Shown here one piece after another: positions 40,002 to 49,345 of a stretch of 64,000 bases of DNA; the stretch's first letter is position 1; each line of letters opens with the position of its first letter. Location: assembly GCF_003991565.1 (NCBI RefSeq), contig NZ_CP032819.1, positions 1,674,001 to 1,738,000 on the forward strand, written 5' to 3'. Under the pieces are notes generated by a model, which worked only from the letters and a program-made list of their open reading frames with translations, ran no database searches and was not told the DNA's origin. The position numbers and the translations under genes were made by a program. This DNA is from Butyricimonas faecalis. Its GTDB lineage: Bacteria > Bacteroidota > Bacteroidia > Bacteroidales > Marinifilaceae.

Positions 40002-40771
40002 ATGAAGATCTCTGTTATCATACCTTGCTATAACTCGGAACAAAATATTATACAAGTACTTTTGTCCATATTTTCCCAAACCCTAGCCGTCCACGAAGTA
40101 ATAGTAATTGACGATGGTTCTACAGATCAATCTTATCAATTAATCTTAAACTTCAAAGAACAACACAACATCACGAATTTAAAACTCGTTAAACAAACAA
40201 ATGCAGGTCCCGCTGCCGCTAGAAATCATGGCATCACTCTAGCCAAAGGAGATTGGATTGCATTTCTTGATAGTGATGACATATGGGATACTTCTAAAAT
40301 TGAAATACAACAAAAATATTTATTACAAAACCCCAACATTGTTCTTCTAGGAGAATCTCTCAAAAAAATAAAACAGCACAAATTATACAAACTATCAGTT
40401 TTAACCAATTACTTCTCAAAAACTACTTTATAACATCCTCTGTACTCGTAAGGAAAGATATTCTACCAAATCCACCATTTGACTTTAACAAGAAATATTC
40501 AGAGGATTACAAACTTTGGTTAGAAATATGTCACCAACATTCATGTGCAATTTTAAATATACCATTAGTAAAATATTCTCAAAATAGTAACAATATCAAC
40601 AATTCATCCCAAAACTTATCTTCCAAATTATGGAAAATGGAAAAAGGAGAATTAGAAAATTTACAATACTGCTATCAAAAAAGATATATTAATTTTCTCT
40701 ATTGGATTATTTTATCCGCTTTTTCTCTTGTAAAATATTTACGCCGATTAATATTGAAATATATAAAATAA
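40002..40771 (+). pseudogene. family 2 glycosyltransferase, frameshifted
   Basis: The first frame (40002-40433) starts MKISVIIPCYNSEQNIIQVL and has VIDDGSTDQS, NAGPAAARNHG and the metal-binding DSDD (FLDSDDIWDTSK). The -1 frame then carries FITSSVLVRKDILP and SEDYKLWLEICHQ, typical of the GT2 C-terminal part, and ends at a TAA at 40769-40771. Adding one A within the A-rich stretch 40361-40383 restores a single protein of about 256 residues. The defect is a single base and both halves look conserved, so a sequence error is as likely as real decay. Confidence 0.82.
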
Positions 40772-40772
40772 G

Positions 40773-41858
40773 ATGCGAATTGTCCATATTATAACACGTT
40801 CGACCCTGGGAGGGGCACAATCTGTTGTTATCAATTTAGCAAATCAACAATCAACAGATAATGAAGTATTCGTCATTTCCGGTTCCGATGGTAACGCATG
40901 GGAAGCATTGCATCCTAACGTATGTATCATCAAAATTAAACAACTAAAACGAGCTATTTCTCTTTTAGACTTCATAGTTATATTCAAGTTATTATATTAT
41001 CGCTTTCATTTAAAACCAGATATTATTCATCTACATTCTTCTAAAATTGGAATTTTAGGACGTCTATGCTTCCCCAAAAGGAAAATTGTATATACAGTAC
41101 ATGGCTTTGACACGATACGTATTGCTAACAAGTCTTTTTTATGGCTTGAAAAATTACTAAAAAAACGAGCAGCACAGATCGTTGCGGTAAGTCGTTATGA
41201 TTTCGAAAATTTAAAAAAAGAACATATCCAAAAAAATATATGTTATATATATAATGGAATCGAAGATAACACATTACAAACAGAAGGTATTTCTGCCCCA
41301 ATCGCACAAAAAATTCAAAATTTAAAAAAACAATATGACAAACTTATTTTGTGTATTGCAAGAACAGAACCACCTAAAAGACTAGACCTATTCCTTGATA
41401 TTGCCGAGCAATTACCTAATTTTGCGTTTATCTGGATTGGCAATACTAGTGATATTCAATGTAAACATTCGTCTAATACGTATTTTTTAGGTAGTGTCAT
41501 AAACGCATCTTTATATATTCGATACTCAGATTTGTTCATTTTACCTTCTAATTTCGAAGGGCTTCCAATTTCTATTATAGAAGCATTATCCTATAGTAAA
41601 CCAGTCATAGCATCAAATGTTGGCGGTATTAAAGAACTACTATCTACTGGAGCAGGTTTTACAGTTCAAAATTCATCACAAGCATTTAAAGAAACAATAC
41701 TTCAATTAACCACTAATCCTCAACTATACTCTCAATTATCCACACAAGCAAGATGTACATTTTTAGCCGATTTCACCGTGAAAAAAATGGCTGATACATA
41801 CAAACAATTATATCAAAAAATATATAAAAGAAACAACGGTCGATGTGCAAATTTTTGA
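40773..41858 (+). CDS. family 4 glycosyltransferase
   Basis: This 361-residue GT-B enzyme starts MRIVHIITRSTLGGAQSVVI with the Gly-rich loop, then DIIHLHSSKIGILG and VYTVHGFD in the N-terminal domain. The donor domain has LCIARTEPPKRLD and SNFEGLPISIIEALSYSKPV with E-x7-E, then ASNVGGIKELL. It probably adds a sugar in the same repeat unit as its neighbours. Its 3' end overlaps the next gene by 14 bases. Confidence 0.9.
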   Translation: MRIVHIITRSTLGGAQSVVINLANQQSTDNEVFVISGSDGNAWEALHPNVCIIKIKQLKRAISLLDFIVIFKLLYYRFHLKPDIIHLHSSKIGILGRLCFPKRKIVYTVHGFDTIRIANKSFLWLEKLLKKRAAQIVAVSRYDFENLKKEHIQKNICYIYNGIEDNTLQTEGISAPIAQKIQNLKKQYDKLILCIARTEPPKRLDLFLDIAEQLPNFAFIWIGNTSDIQCKHSSNTYFLGSVINASLYIRYSDLFILPSNFEGLPISIIEALSYSKPVIASNVGGIKELLSTGAGFTVQNSSQAFKETILQLTTNPQLYSQLSTQARCTFLADFTVKKMADTYKQLYQKIYKRNNGRCANF

Positions 41859-42759
41859 TTCATCTTTTTTCAAAACAAATAGGGATATTGCTTCTTTTTG
41901 TGTTTTTACAGAAAAATGGACAATAAATCCTATTGGTCTTTTGGAGAACATCAGTACTGCAATTATAGATACATCTCTTTTGTTATGTGCATTTATACCC
42001 CTCATCAGCAGGAGTAAAAACATGTCTATTTTCTTACTTATATTCATTGATATATTCACATTAGCAAATATTTGGTATAGTCGAAACTTTCATGCGTATA
42101 TTTCGATATCTTTATATTGTGAATTCAATAACTTACACGGTTTGAAAAATAATATTATCGACAGTATGAAAGTACTAGATTGTATTATCCCCATTTCAAC
42201 AATAATTTTTGTAATCATCACTCAACGCATATTGCATATAATATCACCTAAATGTCAATGGAAAGTATTTTTAAGTTTTTTAGGTTTAGCCATACTATTA
42301 ACAGGACTCTTCTTTTGTTCTACCTTCCTAAAATCTTATACATTAAAAGACAAATTTATCTCCCCATACATGTATTCTCCAACAGAATCAACTTTCCGGA
42401 ACGGGATAACATATCATTTCATCATGGAAATAAAGACGATTGACACAACAAAACAATTTTCAGAAGAAGATCAAAAATTTGAACCATTATTTTTCGCCCA
42501 ATCTTCAAATATACGACCTATAAATTCATCAAATAATATAATCATTATTATTGTCGAATCGTTTTTGTCATATGCTAATGATCTTTATTTCAACGGAAAG
42601 GCAATAACACCTAATCTTAATCAACTAAAAAAAGAAAATACATATTATTTTCCACATATACTCCCTCAAACAAAGTCGGGAGAATCAAGTGACAGACAAA
42701 TAATTTATCTAACAGGACTTTTACCCCAACCAAACAAAATTACAGCCCAGAAAATGTAG
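41845..42759 (+). pseudogene. truncated sulfatase/phosphoethanolamine-transferase-like membrane protein
   Basis: This 304-residue frame starts at a GTG overlapping the previous gene. Three or four membrane helices (about 30-55, 58-75, 103-125, 135-157) are followed by the start of an alkaline-phosphatase-superfamily domain: IIIIIVESFLSYANDLYF with the metal region, ITPNLNQLKKE, and GESSDRQIIYLTGLLP. The frame then stops after a short unrelated tail. The catalytic domain normally continues for some 250 residues with more metal ligands, all missing here. The homology ends near 42,745, next to the DUF4143 ATPase gene, so a rearrangement probably removed the 3' half. Members transfer phosphoethanolamine or phosphoglycerol, or cleave sulfate. 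Confidence 0.72.
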
Positions 42760-42799
42760 TGTAACCCAAACTTAACCCAAATAAAGAACTATCGGTATA

Positions 42800-44149
42800 T
42801 CATAGCCCACCCACGACTTTTGTTCCCGGTTCAAAAAACATGATATCATAAATAGGAAGATAGGTAATACCATTTTCTTGATAAACCTTTTGCTCGTTGG
42901 ACAATACAAAGCCTTGGTGTATATTGTATTCCTTTATTTTCAACAATTTATTAAGCGCACTGTGAATGGCATAATCCTTCCCGGATTTTATTTCCAACGG
43001 CAAAACGGTAAGTTGATCGGCATCATCTATCAAGTAATCCACTTCACCATTATTTTTGTTATCGTAGTAATAGAGATTAAATCCATGAGCACGCAACTCT
43101 TGCGCCACCACAGTCTCGTACACCGACCCCAAATTGATACTTCGCACATCCTGCAGGATGGCTTGAATATTATTTTTAAAAAACAAACCTGTCAACAAAC
43201 CTACATCGTTCAAGTAAAGTTTGAGTAAATTCTTTCCACAATTCTCCATCAACGGATAACTCGGAACCCTGATAGCTCTCACCTCCAAAGCCACTCCTGC
43301 CGAAATAAGGTAATCAAATTCATCTTCATAATCCGTCATTCGTTTACCTTTCTTATCCTCAATGCTTTTTGCTATTATCCGCTTTTTCCTGTTTTCAAGA
43401 TTTGACGGTATAAGGTTATAGATACGCTGTATTTTCAATCTGGCATGTTCCTTCTCGTATTTTGAAGCATCAAGGGCGTATAGGGCATGAATATCTTCTT
43501 GGATCTTACGAATAGCCATCACGTTACGCTGTTCCACGAACGTATTCACCGCATCAGGCAATCCTCCCACGATCAAATACTTTTTGAATAAATCCAATAT
43601 TTTAGCGTGAAGAGCATCAGGCAAGGATTGCCGTTTCTCAAAATGCATTCGCATGGTTTGCATAACAAACTCTCCGATACCATTGGCTATCAAAAATTCC
43701 TCGAAATCCATCGGATACATGTGCTTGATTTCTATACTTCCTAAAGGAATTGAAGAGGTGGTTTTCAACATCACCCCCAACAAGGAACCGCTAGCAATAT
43801 AAGTAAATCTATTATCCTCTTTCAGAAATTTCAGTAACGTGAGCAAGTGATCATAAGCTTGAATCTCATCAATAAAGACAAGCGTGTTTTCCTTTCCTTT
43901 CATCCTATCTCCCGCCACGACACTTAATGCTAGATAAAAGTCATTTACCGTCTTGGCTTCCGCAAAAATCCGATCCCCCAGTTTGTCCGCTTCCATATTA
44001 ACCTCTATGTAATTCTGAAACAATTTTTGTCCGACATAGCGAATAATATAGGATTTTCCTATTTGACGTGCACCATCTACAATCAGCACTTTATTAGAAC
44101 CTGATTGCAAATATTTTTCAATATAGTCTCCGATTTTCCGGTATAACAT
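42800..44149 (-). CDS. AAA ATPase with DUF4143 domain
   Basis: This 449-residue protein has an N-terminal AAA_14 domain: VDGARQIGKSYII (Walker A) and LVFIDEIQAYD (Walker B), then the sensor-like TYIASGSLLGVM. The C-terminal DUF4143 part has YLNDVGLLTGLF and a nuclease-like stretch, GSVYETVVAQELRAHG, then NGEVDYLIDD and PLEIKSGK, which recalls a restriction-endonuclease fold (E..D..ExK). These ATPases are common in Bacteroidetes, often as scattered single genes, and have no assigned role. It has its own -7 motif and lies between two truncated genes, which suggests mobility or recombination here. Confidence 0.88.
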   Translation of the reverse strand: MLYRKIGDYIEKYLQSGSNKVLIVDGARQIGKSYIIRYVGQKLFQNYIEVNMEADKLGDRIFAEAKTVNDFYLALSVVAGDRMKGKENTLVFIDEIQAYDHLLTLLKFLKEDNRFTYIASGSLLGVMLKTTSSIPLGSIEIKHMYPMDFEEFLIANGIGEFVMQTMRMHFEKRQSLPDALHAKILDLFKKYLIVGGLPDAVNTFVEQRNVMAIRKIQEDIHALYALDASKYEKEHARLKIQRIYNLIPSNLENRKKRIIAKSIEDKKGKRMTDYEDEFDYLISAGVALEVRAIRVPSYPLMENCGKNLLKLYLNDVGLLTGLFFKNNIQAILQDVRSINLGSVYETVVAQELRAHGFNLYYYDNKNNGEVDYLIDDADQLTVLPLEIKSGKDYAIHSALNKLLKIKEYNIHQGFVLSNEQKVYQENGITYLPIYDIMFFEPGTKVVGGL

Positions 44150-44178
44150 AATACACTTTTCCTTGGTTTACATAAGTA

Positions 44179-44186
44179 CAAATATA
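44179..44186 (-). promoter_or_regulatory. putative -7 element for the DUF4143 ATPase
   Basis: On the - strand this reads TATATTTG, 30 bases before the ATG at 44149. No clear -33 element is present. Confidence 0.45.
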
Positions 44187-44250
44187 CACTTTTCCAATGA
44201 ATAAGTCGTGTTAAAAATACACTTTTCAATCTTTTTCTACCATTCAGTAT

Positions 44251-44631
44251 CTACTTTTTCGGTAGCAACAATCCTATAACAGATTCTCCCGGTAATCCCT
44301 CATTTACAACTTCAAGCGTCTCGGCATGTTCACACAACATCCGCAAACTATCCAACTGCTTGTCCGAAATCACGATCGGCCCCCGTTCTTTCCTCAACAA
44401 CGCGATCACACCCAAAATTGATAACACGGATGGTAAACTCATTTCAGGAACATGCACAAAAATACACCCTGAAATCACAGGAATTTCCAATCTCCTCACC
44501 TGCCCGTCTCTCTCGAATTCCACCTCCCGTACAGGTAAATAATTTTCGATTCCCGCTTGCTCCAAACGCTCCTTCACACGTTTTTCCGTCCGAAAAGCAG
44601 TGAAAACTGCATACCAATTCGTCTTCTCCAT
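44251..44631 (-). CDS. short NusG-like (UpxY-type) antiterminator lacking KOW
   Basis: This 126-residue protein has the NGN domain of specialised NusG paralogues: WYAVFTAFRTEKRVKERLEQ, IENYLPVREVE, and PVISGCIFVHVPEM. UpxY proteins that license capsule transcription in Bacteroides run to about 170 residues and end in a KOW domain. Here the frame stops just after GLPGESV, where KOW would begin. The next 100 bases in other frames show no KOW remnant. It overlaps the upstream dehydratase gene by 1 base. It may be a natural NGN-only form or a 3' truncation caused by the same event as the neighbouring DUF4143 gene. Confidence 0.75.
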   Translation of the reverse strand: MEKTNWYAVFTAFRTEKRVKERLEQAGIENYLPVREVEFERDGQVRRLEIPVISGCIFVHVPEMSLPSVLSILGVIALLRKERGPIVISDKQLDSLRMLCEHAETLEVVNEGLPGESVIGLLLPKK

Positions 44632-46619
44632 TACTCTCTGACTTCTAAGTTTTCGGTCACCTGAATTTTATTTAAAACCTCCTCCATATGATGCTCTACC
44701 CCTTCCTCTTCCATTTGGAAATCGATAGATTCATAGATTGAATTTTTTGATTTAAACTCAGGAACGATACATTTCATTTGTTTCACCACGGCAAAATTAT
44801 CTTTTGTCTGTAAAGCTATATCAAGAGCCTTCATCGCATCTGTAACTTCACCATAATTATACTCACGTACCTTAGCAATCTTTATTCGTTCATGCACGGT
44901 CGGCAAGGTCTTCTCCTTCACGTTAAGCACCTCTTCGTACAATTTCTCTCCCGGCCTCAAACCGGTAAAAACAATATGAATATCTTTCCCTACCTCATAA
45001 CCGGAAAGTTTAATCATCTTGCGAGCCAGATCGACAATCTTAACGCTCTTCCCCATATCAAACACAAATATTTCACCGCCATGCCCCAAGGCCCCGGCCT
45101 GCAAAACAAGTTGACAGGCTTCGGGAATCGTCATGAAAAAACGGGTGATCTCCGGGTGAGTAACCGTTATCGGACCACCCGCTTCGATCTGTTTCTTGAA
45201 ACGAGGAATCACGGAACCATTCGAACCCAACACGTTACCAAAACGAGTGGTAATAAAACGAGTATTCGTAATATGATTCAATGATTGCGTGTAGATTTCC
45301 GCGATACGTTTACTTGCCCCCATAACGTTTGTCGGGTTCACGGCCTTATCGGTGGAGATCATCACAAAACGCTGGCAATCATATTTTACAGCACAATCAG
45401 CAACATTTTTCGTTCCGAAAATATTCGTTTTCACGCCTTCAATCGGGTGTTTTTCCATCATAGGCACGTGCTTGTAAGCCGCCGCGTGATACACGATATT
45501 TGGGTGATAAGTTTTAAAAAGTCCTTCCACCCGGTCTACATCACGCACATCCCCGATCTCGACTTTGTAATCCGTGAAACCACACTCCTCTTTCAACTCC
45601 AACTCAATATCATAAAGTGGCGACTCGGCCTGATCAAATAAAACAATCAGGGATGGATTAAAATGCGTCAACTGCCGCACGATTTCACTCCCGATCGAAC
45701 CGGCAGCCCCGGTCACTAGTACCACTTTGTTCAACAACTGTTTTCGGAGATTGGTCTCCTCCATGTGAATCACGTCCCTCTCCAGCAAATCTTCGATCTT
45801 GATATTCCGGATATGTCGTATACTCAACTCCCCGTTAATCCAACTTTCGAAACGAGGAACCTCAAGCACATTCACATCGGCAGCCAAACAAATCTCGACA
45901 ATTTCCCGCTTTTTATCAGGAGAAATCATCTTTTTAGCAATAACCACCTTATCCACCCGGTTACGTTTCAACAAATCGGGTAAAGACGACATCTTATAAA
46001 TCTTGACCCCCTCGATAATTTTTCCCGCCTTCCGGTCATTCACATCAACAAATGCAAGAATATTATACGTGGCATCCTCCACGTTATCCATAGCATGCTT
46101 GGCCATGATTCCGTATTCATCACTACCACATATAATCACGTTCTTTTTGGTACGCTCGGCACCGATATATTGTGCGAAAACTTTTTTCACGATCACCCGA
46201 CTCATAACCATCAAACTGGTCAAAAGAATGTACTCCGTAAGTAAAACCGAAACCGGGATAAAAAGATAACCATACAACAGGAAAAACACGCCACTCGCCA
46301 GAAGAAGGACGATCTCCCCTGCCGTCAGCACGTAATAGATGCGCAATGCATCCTCCGTTCCCGTGAAACGTACTATTCCGGAATAAGTATGTCCCAAGAG
46401 AAAACTGATCACCCGAACGCCGACAATAACAAGGGCTCCGGTCAAGACGAAATCCAACCTCATCCGGTCGATCTGGAAATTGACCCAAATCAGATAAGCA
46501 ATGCTTACTGCCATAATGGCAAGAGCCACGTCGATCAAAAATACAATCCAACGTGGCGTGTACGAGAATGAGCGCAACGTTCTCATCCTATTCAATCCAT
46601 TTGTAATAAGTGCAACCAT
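44631..46619 (-). CDS. second membrane NDP-sugar C4,6-dehydratase (WbpM/CapD type)
   Basis: This 662-residue protein shares its full plan with the one at 15421: N-terminal membrane helices (about 22-42, 50-72, 90-112 and 118-138), a nucleotide-binding middle region (VIICGSDEYGI) and a C-terminal SDR domain with GAAGSIGSEIVRQL, ISTDKAVNPTN and MGASKR (Met in place of Tyr). The C-terminal tail is about 15 residues longer and Glu-rich. It is the first gene of a - strand operon with the NusG-like gene, a pairing often seen at the head of Bacteroidetes capsule loci. No capsule genes now follow on that strand. Confidence 0.88.
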   Translation of the reverse strand: MVALITNGLNRMRTLRSFSYTPRWIVFLIDVALAIMAVSIAYLIWVNFQIDRMRLDFVLTGALVIVGVRVISFLLGHTYSGIVRFTGTEDALRIYYVLTAGEIVLLLASGVFFLLYGYLFIPVSVLLTEYILLTSLMVMSRVIVKKVFAQYIGAERTKKNVIICGSDEYGIMAKHAMDNVEDATYNILAFVDVNDRKAGKIIEGVKIYKMSSLPDLLKRNRVDKVVIAKKMISPDKKREIVEICLAADVNVLEVPRFESWINGELSIRHIRNIKIEDLLERDVIHMEETNLRKQLLNKVVLVTGAAGSIGSEIVRQLTHFNPSLIVLFDQAESPLYDIELELKEECGFTDYKVEIGDVRDVDRVEGLFKTYHPNIVYHAAAYKHVPMMEKHPIEGVKTNIFGTKNVADCAVKYDCQRFVMISTDKAVNPTNVMGASKRIAEIYTQSLNHITNTRFITTRFGNVLGSNGSVIPRFKKQIEAGGPITVTHPEITRFFMTIPEACQLVLQAGALGHGGEIFVFDMGKSVKIVDLARKMIKLSGYEVGKDIHIVFTGLRPGEKLYEEVLNVKEKTLPTVHERIKIAKVREYNYGEVTDAMKALDIALQTKDNFAVVKQMKCIVPEFKSKNSIYESIDFQMEEEGVEHHMEEVLNKIQVTENLEVRE

Positions 46620-46679
46620 AATTTTCTAATATAAAAATAAAACCTTTACGGAACAAACCTCCTAAAAGGTGGACATCCG

Positions 46680-46687
46680 CAAAGGTA
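46680..46687 (-). promoter_or_regulatory. putative -7 element for the dehydratase/NusG-like operon
   Basis: On the - strand this reads TACCTTTG, 61 bases before the ATG at 46619. A run of nine A lies upstream where the -33 element would be. Confidence 0.4.
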
Positions 46688-46713
46688 ATAGTAATTATAT
46701 TAAAAAAAAATTT

Positions 46714-48101
46714 TTAGTAGGTCTTCAAAATATTAACCTCTTCTTCCGTCAAGAATCGCCAATGCCCTCTAGGCAAATTTTTCTTTGTAATCCCGGCAAA
46801 AAAGACGCGGTCCAAGCGAAGGATCTGGTAACCCAAATGCTCAAAAATTCTCCGGACAATACGATTTCTACCGGAGTGAATTTCAATCCCTACCTGCGTA
46901 CGATCATCTTCAGCCACTCTCACGTCATCCGCCTGGATAAAACCATCCTCCAACTCGATTCCCTTACGAATAGCCTCCAAGTCACCCGTTTGAACAACCT
47001 TGTCCAAGAACACGTGGTATATCTTTTTCTGGTTATACTTCGGGTGTGTCAATTTTTTTGCCAAATCACCGTCATTCGTGAAAAGCAACACTCCCGTGGT
47101 CTGACGGTCAAGTCGCCCGATCGGGTACACGCGCTCTTTACAAGCTCCCTCGATCAAACTCATCACGGTTTTACGCTCCAAAGGATCTTCCACCGTCGTC
47201 ACGTAATCTTTCGGCTTATTCAACACCAAATATACTTTCCGCTCGGGAGTAATCATTTGATCATCCACCTCCACTTTATCCGTGCGTTTCACTTTTACCC
47301 CAACCTGTTGTACGACTTCCCCGTTTACTTTCACCCGACCGGCAGCGATCAATACATCAGCATCGCGACGGGAGCACACACCGCCTTTAGCGATATAACG
47401 GTTCAATCGCAATTCCGTCTCCTCCCCCTCGTTTTTCTTGCGATATTCAATTTGTTTTTTCTTGCTGTACACGCTTTTCGGGGCGTTATCTTCATCTTTC
47501 CGACGAGCAATCACTTTTCTTACCGGACGATCAGAATTACGATCCCGACGATCATTTTCCTCTCTGCGATCCCGACGTTCTCCCCGATAACCCTCTCTAC
47601 GAAAACCTTCATCGCGGGCACCTCTTTCCCGACGTCCTTCATCACGCCGATCATTGCGATCCCTGTTTTGATAACGATTATCTCTTCTTTCTGTATTATC
47701 ATTCCGATCTTGAGGACGTCTTTCCCGACGATCACCCCGGTCGGAGAAACGATTGTTATCTCTGGAATCTCTCTCGTATGATCTTCTATTATCCCGGTTC
47801 TCGTAACGATTATTGTCCCGATCCCCCTTTCCCGGTTTCTATCGGCATCCCGGTAATAACGATTCCCGATCTCCCGATCTCCCGCACCTCCGTTACGCTC
47901 TCTTTCACGTTCTTTGTTCAAATCACGGATATACCCGTATCCTTGTTCCCGTCTAGGCCTGTCCGTGTTAAAACGATTAGGTCTTCTTGTTTCGCTTTCT
48001 CCACCTTCACGGTTTTCGAAACGCGATGTTCTACCCCGACGATTCTCATCACGATGCTCGATCGGTCTTGTAATTCTAGGTCTTTTAGTCTCCCTATTCA
48101 T
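46714..48101 (-). pseudogene. Arg-rich pseudouridine synthase (RluB/RsuA family), apparently frameshifted
   Basis: The 3' part (46714-47514, 266 residues) is intact: an S4 domain (LRLNRYIAKGGVCSRRDAD), then the catalytic GRLDRQTTGVLLFTNDGDL with the Asp, and KKIYHVFLDK. Such enzymes modify rRNA. Upstream, a frame from 48101 encodes an Arg/Asp/Glu/Asn-rich tail (RPRITRPIEHRDENRRGR and following) and loses that character after 47830. In the next frame the same composition resumes (RYENRDNRRSYERDSRDN) and runs directly into the S4 domain. One extra C at the five-C run 47823-47827 would join the two into a protein of about 460 residues. Disordered N-terminal extensions of this kind are usual for this enzyme in Bacteroidetes. 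Confidence 0.82.
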
Positions 48102-48242
48102 ATACTTACGTATAAATTTTTAATTTTAAATTTATGATTCTTGCTTACAGCCATCACGGCCTACTCTATTGCTTGAAGATATGCACTCATTTTCATACCT
48201 TCTTAATTATCCATTTTCAATTCTACATTTTTCAACTTTCTA

Positions 48243-49322
48243 TTACTTCGGTGCCGCCCGGTATACAAATAAGGCCACCACAGCGAACAACATATTCGGT
48301 ATCCATACCGCTAATAACGGACTCATACCTCCATTGGTTGCGAAAACCGTGGAAAATTGCATAAATAATATGTACGAAAAGCTAATTAACAACCCCAATC
48401 CCAAATGGAATCCCATCCCTCCCCGAATTTTACGAGAAGCAATACATACCCCGATTAACGTTAATATAAATGTCGCGAAAGCCCCCGAAAACATCTTGTA
48501 CTTCTCGATCTGAAACTCGACCACGTTACTGCTTCCCCGCAATTTTTGCCGGGCAATGTATTCATCCAACTCCGGCAATGTCAATCGTTCCTTGATCTTC
48601 TTGGGATCCTCTGAAAATTCAGCCGCACTGAAACTCAATACCGTATCAATCGTTTGCCCGGTAGTGTAAGTCTCCTTGATCCCGTCAAATTCCCGCAACG
48701 TCCAGTTATTGATCCGCCATTTCTCAAGCTCTTTATTCCATGAAATCGATTTTGCCGTCAACTTGCTAACCAACGTGTCTTCCCGAAATACCTCGTAAGT
48801 GAAATCATTCCCCCGGCTGGAATAGACATTAAAACTCGACATATAAATAAAGACACCGGGTGCAATCTGCCGGTGAATATTCTCTTCCTTGTTACTATAC
48901 TTTTTCCAGATATATTGCTCCGAGAACGCGATACGCTTCTTGTTGGCATTCGGAATAATAAAAGCACTTAAAAGGAGCGACAGACAAGCAATCACTCCGG
49001 CCGAAATCATGTAAGGGCGAACCATCCTCCGGAAACTGATACCCGTACTTAAAATAGCAATAATCTCGCTATTATAAGCCATCTTAGAAGTAAAGAAAAT
49101 AACCGAAATAAAGGTGAACAACGAGGAAAACACGTTCGCGAAATAAGGCACGAAATTCAGATAATAATCAAATATGATTTCCTTCACGGGTGCCTCGTTT
49201 TCAATAAATTTTTCCAGTCTTTCCGAAAGGTCAAAAACCACGACAATACTCAAGATCAGTACCATCGAAAAGAAAAAGGTACCTAGGAACTTCCGGATAA
49301 TATATAAATCTAATTTTTTCAT
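48243..49322 (-). CDS. lptG: LptF/LptG-family permease
   Basis: This 359-residue protein starts MKKLDLYIIRKFLGTFFFSM and has three N-terminal membrane helices (about 13-33, 58-80, 100-122), a periplasmic beta-jellyroll-like region (about 125-265) and three C-terminal helices (about 275-350). This is the LptF/G (YjgP/YjgQ) plan. With LptB it pulls LPS out of the inner membrane. The placement next to tgt is conserved in Bacteroidetes as far as I know. No partner lptF is visible here. Confidence 0.88.
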   Translation of the reverse strand: MKKLDLYIIRKFLGTFFFSMVLILSIVVVFDLSERLEKFIENEAPVKEIIFDYYLNFVPYFANVFSSLFTFISVIFFTSKMAYNSEIIAILSTGISFRRMVRPYMISAGVIACLSLLLSAFIIPNANKKRIAFSEQYIWKKYSNKEENIHRQIAPGVFIYMSSFNVYSSRGNDFTYEVFREDTLVSKLTAKSISWNKELEKWRINNWTLREFDGIKETYTTGQTIDTVLSFSAAEFSEDPKKIKERLTLPELDEYIARQKLRGSSNVVEFQIEKYKMFSGAFATFILTLIGVCIASRKIRGGMGFHLGLGLLISFSYILFMQFSTVFATNGGMSPLLAVWIPNMLFAVVALFVYRAAPK

Positions 49323-49345
49323 TTTATGTTAGTTGCTTCTCAGCA

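Noticed and set aside
42800..44149. Transposition ATPase (TnsC/IstB type)
   Set aside because: The C-terminal part is DUF4143 with YLNDVGLLTGLF, and no transposase or terminal repeats are visible.
46669..47781. A 370-codon + strand open frame
   Set aside because: It is antisense to the pseudouridine synthase, and its Thr/Ile/Pro-rich translation is the mirror of the Arg-rich tail.
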